Shown here piece after piece: positions 24,595 through 32,638 of a stretch of 64,000 nucleotides of DNA. Origin of the DNA: Raoultibacter phocaeensis (GTDB taxonomy: Bacteria > Actinomycetota > Coriobacteriia > Coriobacteriales > Eggerthellaceae); assembly GCF_901411515.1 (NCBI RefSeq), contig NZ_CABDUX010000001.1, positions 620,001 to 684,000 of the forward strand. The letters run 5' to 3'. A program made the position numbers and the translations under genes. Under the pieces are notes generated by a model. The model saw only the letters and a program-made list of their open reading frames with translations. It searched no databases and had not been told where the DNA came from. The stretch's first letter is position 1; every line of letters starts with the position of its first letter.

Positions 24595-25302
24595 TTACTC
24601 GAGCAATGCTCCGTCGGTGTCGATGGTGCGCACCGAGATCGGCACCGACCTGCCGCTTGCAGCGACCGCCTCGCGCACCGCGCGTTCGATTCCACCGCAA
24701 CACGGGACGCTCATACGTGCAACGGTGATCGAGCCGATGTCGTTTGCCGCAACGATCTGGGTGAGCTTATCAGCGTAATCGATCGCATCGAGCTTTGGGC
24801 ATCCGATGATCGTAACCTTGCCCGCCATGAAATCGCGGTGGAAAGCCCCGTACGCGAACGCCGTGCAATCGGCGGCCACGAGCAGGTCGGTTCCCTTGAA
24901 ATACGGTGCCGACGGCGAAACGAGCTTGATCTGCACGGGCCACTGGGCAAGCTCGCTCGCGCTTTCAGCGCGCTGCGCGCCCTCGTTTTCCGACACTGTG
25001 CGCGGTTCGAATGCGCGTGCGGCGGCCCCAGGGCAACCGATGTGCTGCACGGGAGCAGCCCCGGCCGCTTCGGCGACGGCGGCCTCGTCGTAGGGGGCCG
25101 CCATACGCTCCTCGAACGTTATGGCACCCGTGGGGCAAGCTGGCAAGCAATCGCCCAGACCGTCGCAGTAATGCTCGAACATGAGCTTCGCCTTACCGTC
25201 TACAAGCGCTATCGCTCCTTCATGGCACGCGTCGACGCAGAGCCCGCACCCCGTGCAGAGGTCCTGGTCGATTGCGATGATGGTTCTCATTTCCTGGTTC
25301 AT
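24595..25302 (-). CDS. 4Fe-4S ferredoxin-domain protein
   Basis: The product is 235 aa. The first cluster motif is CTGCGLCVDAC (about 15-25), and a second region reads YCDGLGDCLPACPTGA. The C-terminal half has DCTAFAYGAFHRDFM, a GCPKLD motif and PCCGG near residue 205. This layout is known in anaerobes as a stand-alone ferredoxin-like protein of unclear role. Start: ATG at 25302 after GGGAG; the upstream in-frame extension is not translated in my view. It is the gene before the channel fusion, with a 139-bp gap, same strand. Confidence 0.78.
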   Translation of the reverse strand: MNQEMRTIIAIDQDLCTGCGLCVDACHEGAIALVDGKAKLMFEHYCDGLGDCLPACPTGAITFEERMAAPYDEAAVAEAAGAAPVQHIGCPGAAARAFEPRTVSENEGAQRAESASELAQWPVQIKLVSPSAPYFKGTDLLVAADCTAFAYGAFHRDFMAGKVTIIGCPKLDAIDYADKLTQIVAANDIGSITVARMSVPCCGGIERAVREAVAASGRSVPISVRTIDTDGALLE

Positions 25303-25514
25303 TGATGCTCCCGAACTTCTCAAAGTACGTGTTCGACCCACCGTACACCGCCGAAGCATCGCCGTCTGTTGGATTTCCAACGCTGCACGATGGGCGGACA
25401 AGACTCGTGCCGTTCCAGCTTTGGACGACGCCCGTTGCCGTTTCGGCTAGCTACAGATTCGCTTCGGGCCGCCTGCTTGCCTCGGATGCGCTTTCGTCTT
25501 CGCCTGACACCTAC

Positions 25515-26231
25515 TTATTCCTCGGCTTCGAGCGCCGTGGCGAGAATCTGCATGCGCGCTTCGACATCCTCGATGATGTGACTGCAGTCTTTCAACTCGT
25601 CGTAAGAATCGATCCCCTCGATCGTGCGGACGGCTTTGTATTTGAGATCGTGCTCGAGGCTTGCCCAGAAGTCCATCGCGATGGTGCGGAACTGTACCTC
25701 GACGGGCACCTCTTCCTTCTTGTCGAGAAAGTACACCGGCACCTTGACGATGATATGGAGGCTGCGGTAACCGTTGGGCTTCGGCTCGTCGATGTAATCC
25801 TTCACGGTGATGACCGCCAGATCATCCTGCCGCTTTACGAGGTCGAGCAGCTTGTACACATCGTTGACGTACGAGCAGATCACACGAATGCCCGCGATAT
25901 CCATGATGTAGGCTTCCATGTCTTCGATCGTAGTCTGCTTGCCGTAGCGCTGGAGCTTCTCGAAGATGCTCGCAGGTTTTTTCAGGCGAGACTCGATGTG
26001 GTGGATGGGATTGCGGTTCTGCTGCGCGTTGAGCGACTGGTCGAGGATCTCGAACCGGACCTCCATCTGGCGCATGGCCGCCTGGTACTTCTGCATGATG
26101 TCGCGCGTTGCCCCCTCAAGGTCGCGCAACCGCTTGATGTCATCGATCGTCAGGTTGCGGGATTTGAGTATCTCGCTCCCGTCGGTTACCGCACGACCCA
26201 GCTCCGTATCGACCGTTGCCGCATTTCCCAT
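25515..26231 (-). CDS. Small alarmone synthetase (RelA/SpoT synthetase domain)
   Basis: The product is 238 aa and makes (p)ppGpp-type alarmones from ATP and GDP/GTP. The synthetase domain has DIAGIRVICSYVNDVYKLLD (about 108-127), the substrate loop PKPNGYRSLH and the strand EVQFRTIAMDFW. There is no HD hydrolase and no TGS/ACT regulatory domain, so it is synthesis only, like YjbM/YwaC. The ATG at 26231 (MGNAATV) is chosen with AGGCGG ahead. Confidence 0.9.
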   Translation of the reverse strand: MGNAATVDTELGRAVTDGSEILKSRNLTIDDIKRLRDLEGATRDIMQKYQAAMRQMEVRFEILDQSLNAQQNRNPIHHIESRLKKPASIFEKLQRYGKQTTIEDMEAYIMDIAGIRVICSYVNDVYKLLDLVKRQDDLAVITVKDYIDEPKPNGYRSLHIIVKVPVYFLDKKEEVPVEVQFRTIAMDFWASLEHDLKYKAVRTIEGIDSYDELKDCSHIIEDVEARMQILATALEAEE

Positions 26232-26349
26232 ATATCCGCCTATCGTCCCACCGCGCCGTAAAACGCGTGCCCGCATTGTGCGTCAGCAGGACAAGGATAG
26301 CGAACTTACGCATAGGGGAGCTGCTACGCGTGCAAACGTCAGCAAATCT

Positions 26350-28134
26350 TTAGGAATCCGCAGACGGCGCAGATTCGACCGCATCATCGTTTCCGAATCC
26401 GTACACGACGATGCGGTTCTTGCCCGCACGCTTCGCACGATACAGCGCATCGTCGGCTTTCACAAATGCATCGCGGTACGTCATATCGTCGCTTTTGATC
26501 TTGTACACGCCGATGCTGAGCGAGGGAACGTAGCCCGAACAGGGCAGCGCATACGCGGCAACACGCTCGGTCACTTTGTGCAGCTTGGAAAGGGCGATGT
26601 CGAGGTCGATGTTCTTGAGCAGCAGCACGAACTCGTCGCCGCCCACGCGGCCGATCACGTCGGTTTCCCTGAAACTCGAGCGCAGCACCGAACCGACTTC
26701 GTGCAAAAGCGCATCTCCTTCGATATGTCCGCACGTATCGTTCACCAGTTTGAAATCGTCGATATCGAGTACGGCGCATATGCTGTTCGTTCGCGTAGCC
26801 GGATCGGCAAGCGCAAGGTTGACGAGCTCTTTGGCGGTAGCATGATTAGTGAGGCCGGTCGTTTCGTCGAGCTCGGCGCGCTTTCTCAAATCGAACTCGT
26901 TTTGGATGTTTTCTATCAAACCAACCAGGTGCCGCGATCCGTAAGCATCGTGTACCACGAACAGATTGGTGCGGTACCATGCATACCCGAGGCCGTAGTA
27001 ATCAGCTTGGTATTCGATCGCTCCCCCGTCGGAGCCTTCGCGCACCCGCGCGAACATGGTGTGCACGGCTTCGACGCTGTCGGGATGCACGACTCCCCGT
27101 CGCTTTTCGAGCATCGTTTCAAAATACGAGGGTATGACCTGCGCCTCCATGCCCTTGCCAGTACGGTCCAAGTAAAGCAGAACCGCATCGGCATCCACAT
27201 CGTAATCGAAGCTGATCGCATGCGTGAGTTCGCTGAGAATGCGGTACCGCTCGTTGTTCCACGATGCAGCCTTGCGCGTGCGAACCTCATCGGTCACATC
27301 GGTTGCAACGATGTAGAGGATAACGTGGCCCTCGGGGACCTCGATGCCTCCATCGGACTCGCGAACCGCACGACCCTGAAGGCGCACGTTTACCGTTTCC
27401 CCTGCGCGCTCGAATTCGAACTCGTAATCCATACCGTTCTGCAGCGCCGCTTCCATATCGAAAGCCTGATCAAAGGAGATGAGCGAATCGGTCAAGAGAA
27501 GTGGATCGCCCGAAGCGATTATCCGGTTGTATTCCTCGCGCGACCTTCCGAATAGCGCGCACATGCGGTCGCTTAAGTACAGAGGATACGATCCGCCTTC
27601 GAAATACCGGTATACGCCCACCCCGACCGGAAGCTTGCTGACGATATCGGATATGCGGGCCGACGCACGCCGATCCTCGTCGAACATGTGCTCGCTAACA
27701 TCTTTGTTGCACCACAGAATATACTCGTGAGACACCCTGAGAAACGTCGTTTGGCACCACACGCTGCGCTCGCCCACCTGGAACCGATACGAACAGGTGC
27801 GGGATTGTTCTCGGGACGATTCTGCGCACGCATCGATTGCCTCAATTAACCCGTCGCGATCTGCCTGGTCGGGAATATGGGAAAGCCATCGTTCGAGCGC
27901 CTCTGCCAAAGGCTTCTGCTCGATTTGCGATACGGGCTGATGAGCCGAATAGATCACGCAGCAGAGCCCGCGTACGCAATCGTATTCCACTACCTCGTCG
28001 TACACAGAACAGAGCACGCTCGCGTAGCGTTCCATATCGCGTTTATGCTGTTCGGCAGCACGACTCCCCGCCAGCGCTCGAACTCGGTTCCAGAGATTGC
28101 GAAGCGGTGCACCCGATTTACGCATGGTGCCCAT
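26350..28134 (-). CDS. Diguanylate cyclase with N-terminal PAS-like domains
   Basis: The product is 594 aa and soluble. The C-terminal GGDEF domain has the intact active site RVGGDEFVLLL and the inhibitory RxxD site (RETD) exactly five residues before it, so product feedback is likely. The first ~410 residues look like two or three PAS/fold-like sensor regions (for example PLYLSDRMCALFGRSREEYN). It makes cyclic di-GMP. Start: ATG at 28134 after GAGGAGG. It is a single gene between the alarmone synthetase and mazG. Confidence 0.88.
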   Translation of the reverse strand: MGTMRKSGAPLRNLWNRVRALAGSRAAEQHKRDMERYASVLCSVYDEVVEYDCVRGLCCVIYSAHQPVSQIEQKPLAEALERWLSHIPDQADRDGLIEAIDACAESSREQSRTCSYRFQVGERSVWCQTTFLRVSHEYILWCNKDVSEHMFDEDRRASARISDIVSKLPVGVGVYRYFEGGSYPLYLSDRMCALFGRSREEYNRIIASGDPLLLTDSLISFDQAFDMEAALQNGMDYEFEFERAGETVNVRLQGRAVRESDGGIEVPEGHVILYIVATDVTDEVRTRKAASWNNERYRILSELTHAISFDYDVDADAVLLYLDRTGKGMEAQVIPSYFETMLEKRRGVVHPDSVEAVHTMFARVREGSDGGAIEYQADYYGLGYAWYRTNLFVVHDAYGSRHLVGLIENIQNEFDLRKRAELDETTGLTNHATAKELVNLALADPATRTNSICAVLDIDDFKLVNDTCGHIEGDALLHEVGSVLRSSFRETDVIGRVGGDEFVLLLKNIDLDIALSKLHKVTERVAAYALPCSGYVPSLSIGVYKIKSDDMTYRDAFVKADDALYRAKRAGKNRIVVYGFGNDDAVESAPSADS

Positions 28135-28265
28135 CGGTGTACCGCCTCCTCGCGTTTCGCGCATATGCTACCAAATAAGTTCATCTATCATAGCGCTCTC
28201 AGAGCAACTTCGCTACAATCGATGTTCCCACCGCGACGATTAGTGTATCCAGCGGGTCTCCCCCG

Positions 28266-29108
28266 TTATTCGTGCGCCTTGGCCTCGTCCCACAGCGCCT
28301 GCATCTCGCCCATCGAGAGGTCTTCGACCGTGCGTCCCTGCACCCAGGCAGCACCTTCGATAAACGACCATCTGCGACGGAACTTGCCGCAGGTTGCCCG
28401 CAGGGCGCTCTCGGCATCGATGCCCATCTTGCGCGCTACGTTCACAAGCGAGAACAGCACATCGCCGAACTCGAGTTCGACCGCAGCTTTCGCCTCTTCG
28501 GCCACGGTACCCTTGTCGGTTTTCGGGGCAGCGGCGAATGCCTGCTTGAGTTCCGCGGTTTCTTCGGCAACCTTGCCCCATACGTCTTCGATTGTTTCCC
28601 ACTCGAATCCGACCGAAACGGCTTTGCGCGATATCTTCTGAGCTTGCATGAGGGATGGGAAGCTCGTCGGCACCCCGTCGAGCAGACCCTCACGCGCCCT
28701 ACCTGGGCTTTCGGCCTGCGTGTCGGACGCACCCAGCTCGCCTAGCTTGACGGCATCCCACAGTTCGAGCACGTCGCCTGCGCTCTTGGCCTTGGCTTCA
28801 CCGAACACGTGCGGGTGGCGGCGAATCATCTTCTCGTTCACATCGCGGCACACATCGTCGATTGTGAACTCGGCACCGTCGGCCGCGATCTGACTTTGGA
28901 GCACCACCTGCAAGAGCACATCTCCGAGTTCTTCGCGAAGATGGGCGACGTCGCCCGACTCGATGGCGTCTACCGCCTCGTACGCTTCCTCGATCATGTT
29001 CTTCGCGATGCTCGCATGCGTCTGCTCGCGGTCCCACGGGCACCCGTCGGGCGCTCGAAGCGCGGCGATCGTTTCCACGAACGCGTTGAACTCAGAATGC
29101 TTTGCCAT
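28266..29108 (-). CDS. mazG: Nucleoside triphosphate pyrophosphohydrolase MazG
   Basis: The product is 280 aa and hydrolyses (d)NTPs to NMPs and pyrophosphate. The first MazG domain has CPWDREQTHASI, EEAYEAVDAI and REELGDVLLQVV (metal-binding Glu/Asp). The second half has EETAELKQAF and EFGDVLFSLVNVAR. The linker (about 135-160) is longer than in E. coli MazG. Start: ATG at 29108 with GGGAG; the frame upstream is spurious. It is divergent from the rubrerythrin-VIT1 gene. Confidence 0.92.
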   Translation of the reverse strand: MAKHSEFNAFVETIAALRAPDGCPWDREQTHASIAKNMIEEAYEAVDAIESGDVAHLREELGDVLLQVVLQSQIAADGAEFTIDDVCRDVNEKMIRRHPHVFGEAKAKSAGDVLELWDAVKLGELGASDTQAESPGRAREGLLDGVPTSFPSLMQAQKISRKAVSVGFEWETIEDVWGKVAEETAELKQAFAAAPKTDKGTVAEEAKAAVELEFGDVLFSLVNVARKMGIDAESALRATCGKFRRRWSFIEGAAWVQGRTVEDLSMGEMQALWDEAKAHE

Positions 29109-29295
29109 GTATGCTCCCGTCGTCGTTTGTTCGGGTACGAGTATAACGCCCTTCGGGAAAAAGGGTGCGCTCGTTTGGATCGGTGTCGACGAGCGTTTGA
29201 TTCGCACCCGATCGATCGCCCGCAAAACCATTGAAGCGAACGGCAACCCAAGCTATGCTATAGGTTTCCCGTTCAACCGCAGAAAGGCAGCAACC

Positions 29296-30198
29296 GTGGC
29301 CGATATCGCCAACACCGCACAATCCGCCGTCTCCCCCGAAGCGCTTGCGCAGATACGGGTGTTCCAACAGGGGGAGGTTACCGAAGCGGAAATATACCGC
29401 CGCATAGCCGCTCGCACGAAAGACGAGAAGAACAAAACCGCCCTCACGCGTATCGCCGAAGAAGAGACGTTTCACGCCAAGCGGTGGCAGAGCTATACCG
29501 GCGAGGAAATGAAACCGGAAGGCCATAAGGTGTTCTGGCATACGCTCATCGCGCGCATATTCGGGTTTACGTTCGCTGTGAAACTCATGGAAAACGGCGA
29601 GGGCAACGCGCAGGACAAGTACGAGAAGCTCGCCGCAGAAGTGCCCGAGGCGATGGAGATACGCGCCGACGAGATCGAGCATGAGCAGGCGCTGCTCGAA
29701 ATGCTCGACGAAGAGCGGCTTTCGTACGTAGGCTCGATGGTGCTCGGCATGAACGACGCGATGGTCGAGATGACCGGCACGCTCGCAGGTCTCACACTCG
29801 CCATGCAGAACACGCGCCTCATTGCGCTATCGGGCCTCATCACCGGCATCGCGGCGACGCTTTCGATGGCTTCGAGCGAATACCTCTCATCGAAAAGCGA
29901 GGGACGTACCGATGCGCTGAAATCGGCAAGCTACACGGGCGTCGCTTACCTGATTACGGTTGCACTCCTGATCCTTCCCTACCTTCTGTTCGACGAGGCG
30001 CACTACCTTTGGGCGCTCGGAACGATGATCGTGATTGTGTTGCTGATCCTGGTGGCGTTCAACTACTACCTTTCGGTTGCACAGGGCCTGCCGTTCAAGA
30101 AGCGCTTCGGGCAGATGGCAGGCATCAGCCTCGGCGTTGCCGCGCTCTCGTTCGTGATCGGCATCGTCGTGAAGCAGTTCTTAGGCGTAGATATTTAG
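29296..30198 (+). CDS. Rubrerythrin-like/VIT1 fusion (membrane ferritin, MbfA type)
   Basis: The product is 300 aa. The N-terminal ~140 residues form a ferritin-like di-iron four-helix domain (Glu-rich: EVTEAEIYRRIA, EEETFHAKRW, EIRADEIEHEQALLE). The C-terminal part is a VIT1/CCC1 membrane domain (GMNDAMVEMTGTLAGLTLAM, and ATLSMASSEYLSSKSEG with the metal-site residues). Related MbfA proteins export iron to protect against oxidative stress; VIT1 proteins move Fe2+ or Mn2+. Start: GTG at 29296, with AAAGG upstream, right where the family begins. Confidence 0.88.
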   Translation: MADIANTAQSAVSPEALAQIRVFQQGEVTEAEIYRRIAARTKDEKNKTALTRIAEEETFHAKRWQSYTGEEMKPEGHKVFWHTLIARIFGFTFAVKLMENGEGNAQDKYEKLAAEVPEAMEIRADEIEHEQALLEMLDEERLSYVGSMVLGMNDAMVEMTGTLAGLTLAMQNTRLIALSGLITGIAATLSMASSEYLSSKSEGRTDALKSASYTGVAYLITVALLILPYLLFDEAHYLWALGTMIVIVLLILVAFNYYLSVAQGLPFKKRFGQMAGISLGVAALSFVIGIVVKQFLGVDI

Positions 30199-30284
30199 GA
30201 GATACAGCTGAGTCGGGTCGGTCGCAGCGAGCGAGCCCCGCGCGTCCGCCCATCGCCTTAATACAACGATGGAAGATGCTGATT

Positions 30285-30404
30285 TGTCCGCCAAGGCCCG
30301 CTAGACGACATTTTCTATATGCGAAACCCGAATAAAGCCTGTTCAGTCACTTTCAGCACCGCAAATTTTCCGAAAAAAAGTCGTCTAGCGGGCCTTGGCG
30401 GACA
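30285..30404. repeat. 120-bp palindrome-ended element B
   Basis: The element starts with TGTCCGCCAAGGCCCGCTAG and ends with its complement, with arms of about 26 bp matching perfectly. It is exactly as long as element A. The six bases at arm positions 11-16 differ (GGCCCG against CCTTCG), but the opposite arm changes with them, so base pairing is kept. It is the main content of the 335-bp gap 30199-30533. Confidence 0.75.
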
Positions 30405-30533
30405 TCGAGAACCGTTGTCGATGCGGCAGGCGTTAGCGCACGCGGCGAACGCGAAGCATCCTGCGATCCTTCGCCGAGCTACAGCACTGCGGCAGCTCTG
30501 GCATCCCTACCGCTCCGCGGCCACACCGTCACC

Positions 30534-31208
30534 CTACAGCCGCTTGTCCAACACAGCACGACGCAGCCGCAAGACGATATAGCCGACGAATACGACCGAG
30601 TACACCGCAACGCTCGTCTGCGCGACGCCTCCGCCGTTGAGGGCTGCGGGGAGCAGCATGAGCAGCAGATGCACGTATACTAAGATAAAGAACGGGTACG
30701 CGAGCATCTGAATGCGCTTCCACGTGTGCAGCTTCATGCTTTTCTTGACCACCGCAAACGAGGTTACGCCAAGCACAAGTAAGAGCGCAAACAGCACAAG
30801 CGCCACCGTAAGCGAGCCGAGCACGATGCCGCTCATGTGCTCGATCCCGTGGAGCACCTGCGGCACGTACGCCATCAGGTAAACAACCATGTGCCCGAGC
30901 GAGAGTATCCACGCGATGATCGACAGCTCGGCGCGGATGGGAAGCAGGTAGGTCTTTACCTTCGACCCCTGCGCGAATACGCCGATGTACATGACGATGG
31001 CGAAAAGCGCGAGCGAGAACGTGCACTTATGGACGAAGACGAACAACGCACTCGACACGACGCGCGGAAACGCCACGTACGAGTTCATGATGAACAGCAC
31101 GTCGATTGCGATGGCGATTGCGTAGAAGAGCACGGGGAACTTCTTGATGGGCTTCTTGAGCACTGCGGTGAGAACTATGGCAAGGGCGAGTACCCAAAGG
31201 AAGGTCAT
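30534..31208 (-). CDS. Ferric-reductase-like heme b membrane protein
   Basis: The product is 224 aa with six to seven membrane helices. Histidines that may bind heme lie in VHKCTFSLALF, LSLGHMVVYL, KLHTWKRIQM and VYVHLLLMLL, a pattern of the YedZ/MsrQ ferric-reductase-like family. The start codon overlaps the stop of the TorD-like gene (ATGA). It is last in the DmsA-type operon, where it probably links the quinone pool to the molybdoenzyme in place of the usual NrfD/DmsC subunit. That role is inferred from position. Confidence 0.8.
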   Translation of the reverse strand: MTFLWVLALAIVLTAVLKKPIKKFPVLFYAIAIAIDVLFIMNSYVAFPRVVSSALFVFVHKCTFSLALFAIVMYIGVFAQGSKVKTYLLPIRAELSIIAWILSLGHMVVYLMAYVPQVLHGIEHMSGIVLGSLTVALVLFALLLVLGVTSFAVVKKSMKLHTWKRIQMLAYPFFILVYVHLLLMLLPAALNGGGVAQTSVAVYSVVFVGYIVLRLRRAVLDKRL

Positions 31209-31894
31209 ACGGAACTCCTCACATAATGTGCATCGGATCCCAAACATGCAAGAAAGCCGATTACAAATCGCGCAAACGATCCGTACACGCTTCCACTCGA
31301 AATCCTTATGGTGTCTTCCATAAACTGCGGGATCCAATGCAATACATGATCACTTAGAAATCTTTCAATACGTTCACTCCAAGCCTTTGAAGACTCGAAA
31401 TCCTCTTGCTGGATCGCCAATGCCAGACTGCCATAAAGAAATGAAAGGAATTCGAATTCCTGATACACACTATCGCATGGCTCCTTCAGCGCATTCTTCG
31501 GAACAATGCCAGCATCACGCATCTGAGTTTCAACATCAAGCGTTATTGGAGTACGGAACAGAATAGGTTTACCCGAATGTCCTGATTTCATATGGATAAA
31601 AGCGCTTTCGTACGGATAGATTAGGACGCCTGCCGGATTCAGATACAACTTCGTATACTCCTTGCGAAGACAAGAAAGCATCTCTTGCGCTTCACTATGG
31701 GAAGATACGGGAGATCCTATGTCGCTCACGTCTTCACAACCGGCATCGGCAAGGCACGAGAGGAGATCGTCGACACACGATCCGCTCACCACCGCATAAG
31801 CCAATTCGTCATCAGGATAGGCAAAAGTACGTGCAAGCAATTCGCACATATCCGCTCTGCCCACAGCTTCCCGTATACTCATCTCCACTTTCAT
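31205..31894 (-). CDS. TorD/DmsD-family molybdoenzyme chaperone
   Basis: The product is 229 aa, soluble and all-helical. The family core is visible as LRKEYTKLYLNPAGVLIYPY (about 75-94) and the YQEFEFLSFLYGSLALAI stretch. These chaperones bind the Tat signal of their partner and guard cofactor insertion before export; the partner should be the DmsA-like subunit of this operon. It overlaps the membrane-subunit gene by 4 bp. Confidence 0.88.
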   Translation of the reverse strand: MKVEMSIREAVGRADMCELLARTFAYPDDELAYAVVSGSCVDDLLSCLADAGCEDVSDIGSPVSSHSEAQEMLSCLRKEYTKLYLNPAGVLIYPYESAFIHMKSGHSGKPILFRTPITLDVETQMRDAGIVPKNALKEPCDSVYQEFEFLSFLYGSLALAIQQEDFESSKAWSERIERFLSDHVLHWIPQFMEDTIRISSGSVYGSFARFVIGFLACLGSDAHYVRSSV

Positions 31895-31961
31895 AAGTAT
31901 CTCCCGTCATAGCCTGGCGAGCCGACCCAGGTAACAGCCCTGAGTCGGCTCGCCACTCAGC

Positions 31962-32627
31962 CTATTGAAGGTAGTAGACGTTGGGTTCCGTTTTTCCCTC
32001 TTCGTGAAGGCGCAGAACTTCACGGCCTACAAGGGCCTTGTTGACGTCGGATTCCGGATCGTCTAGATCGCCCCAATACCGTGCGCGACCAGGACATAGC
32101 TGCATACACGCAGGGACTTCGCCGCGGTCGATCAGGTTCTTGCAGAACGTACATTTCTCAACCGTTCCACCCCGGTGGGAAGGAGCATCGGCTTCGCCGA
32201 CTACCGCTTCAAGGTAGTACTCTGGCTCGCCTTTGATCAGCGAACGCACTCCCTCATAGGGGCAGGCTTGGATGCATGATTCGCAGCCGATGCACAGCTC
32301 GCTGTCCACGGTTACGATGCCGGTTGCCTCGTCCTTCTGGGTGGCTCCCGTCGGGCAGACTTCAAGACAAGCCGGTACTTCGCAATGCTGACACGCAAAA
32401 GGAAGGTACACCAGCTCGCAATCGGGAAACGATCCTCCGGCGTTGTCGTTTGCGACAGCGCCTCTGGCAACCGCGGTGCCAAGCGTGCTGAAGTCGCGAT
32501 CGGTTTTCGTATACACTACGTTGTACGAGAGCTCCTTCGGGAGATTGTTCGCCATTTTGCAGGCAGCGGCGCACGTCTGACACCCAAAACAGCGATTGAG
32601 ATCGATTGCCATTCCATATCGAGTCAT
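31962..32627 (-). CDS. DmsB-like iron-sulfur electron-transfer subunit
   Basis: The product is 221 aa with four Cys groups for [4Fe-4S] clusters: CFGCQTCAAAC (14-24), CQHCEVPACLEVC, CIGCESCIQAC and CTFCKNLIDRGEVPACMQLC. It has no signal, so it would be co-exported with the catalytic subunit by the Tat route. It lies 11 bp after the DmsA-like gene. It passes electrons between the membrane subunit and the molybdopterin site. Confidence 0.93.
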   Translation of the reverse strand: MTRYGMAIDLNRCFGCQTCAAACKMANNLPKELSYNVVYTKTDRDFSTLGTAVARGAVANDNAGGSFPDCELVYLPFACQHCEVPACLEVCPTGATQKDEATGIVTVDSELCIGCESCIQACPYEGVRSLIKGEPEYYLEAVVGEADAPSHRGGTVEKCTFCKNLIDRGEVPACMQLCPGRARYWGDLDDPESDVNKALVGREVLRLHEEGKTEPNVYYLQ

Positions 32628-32638
32628 CTTATATCACC

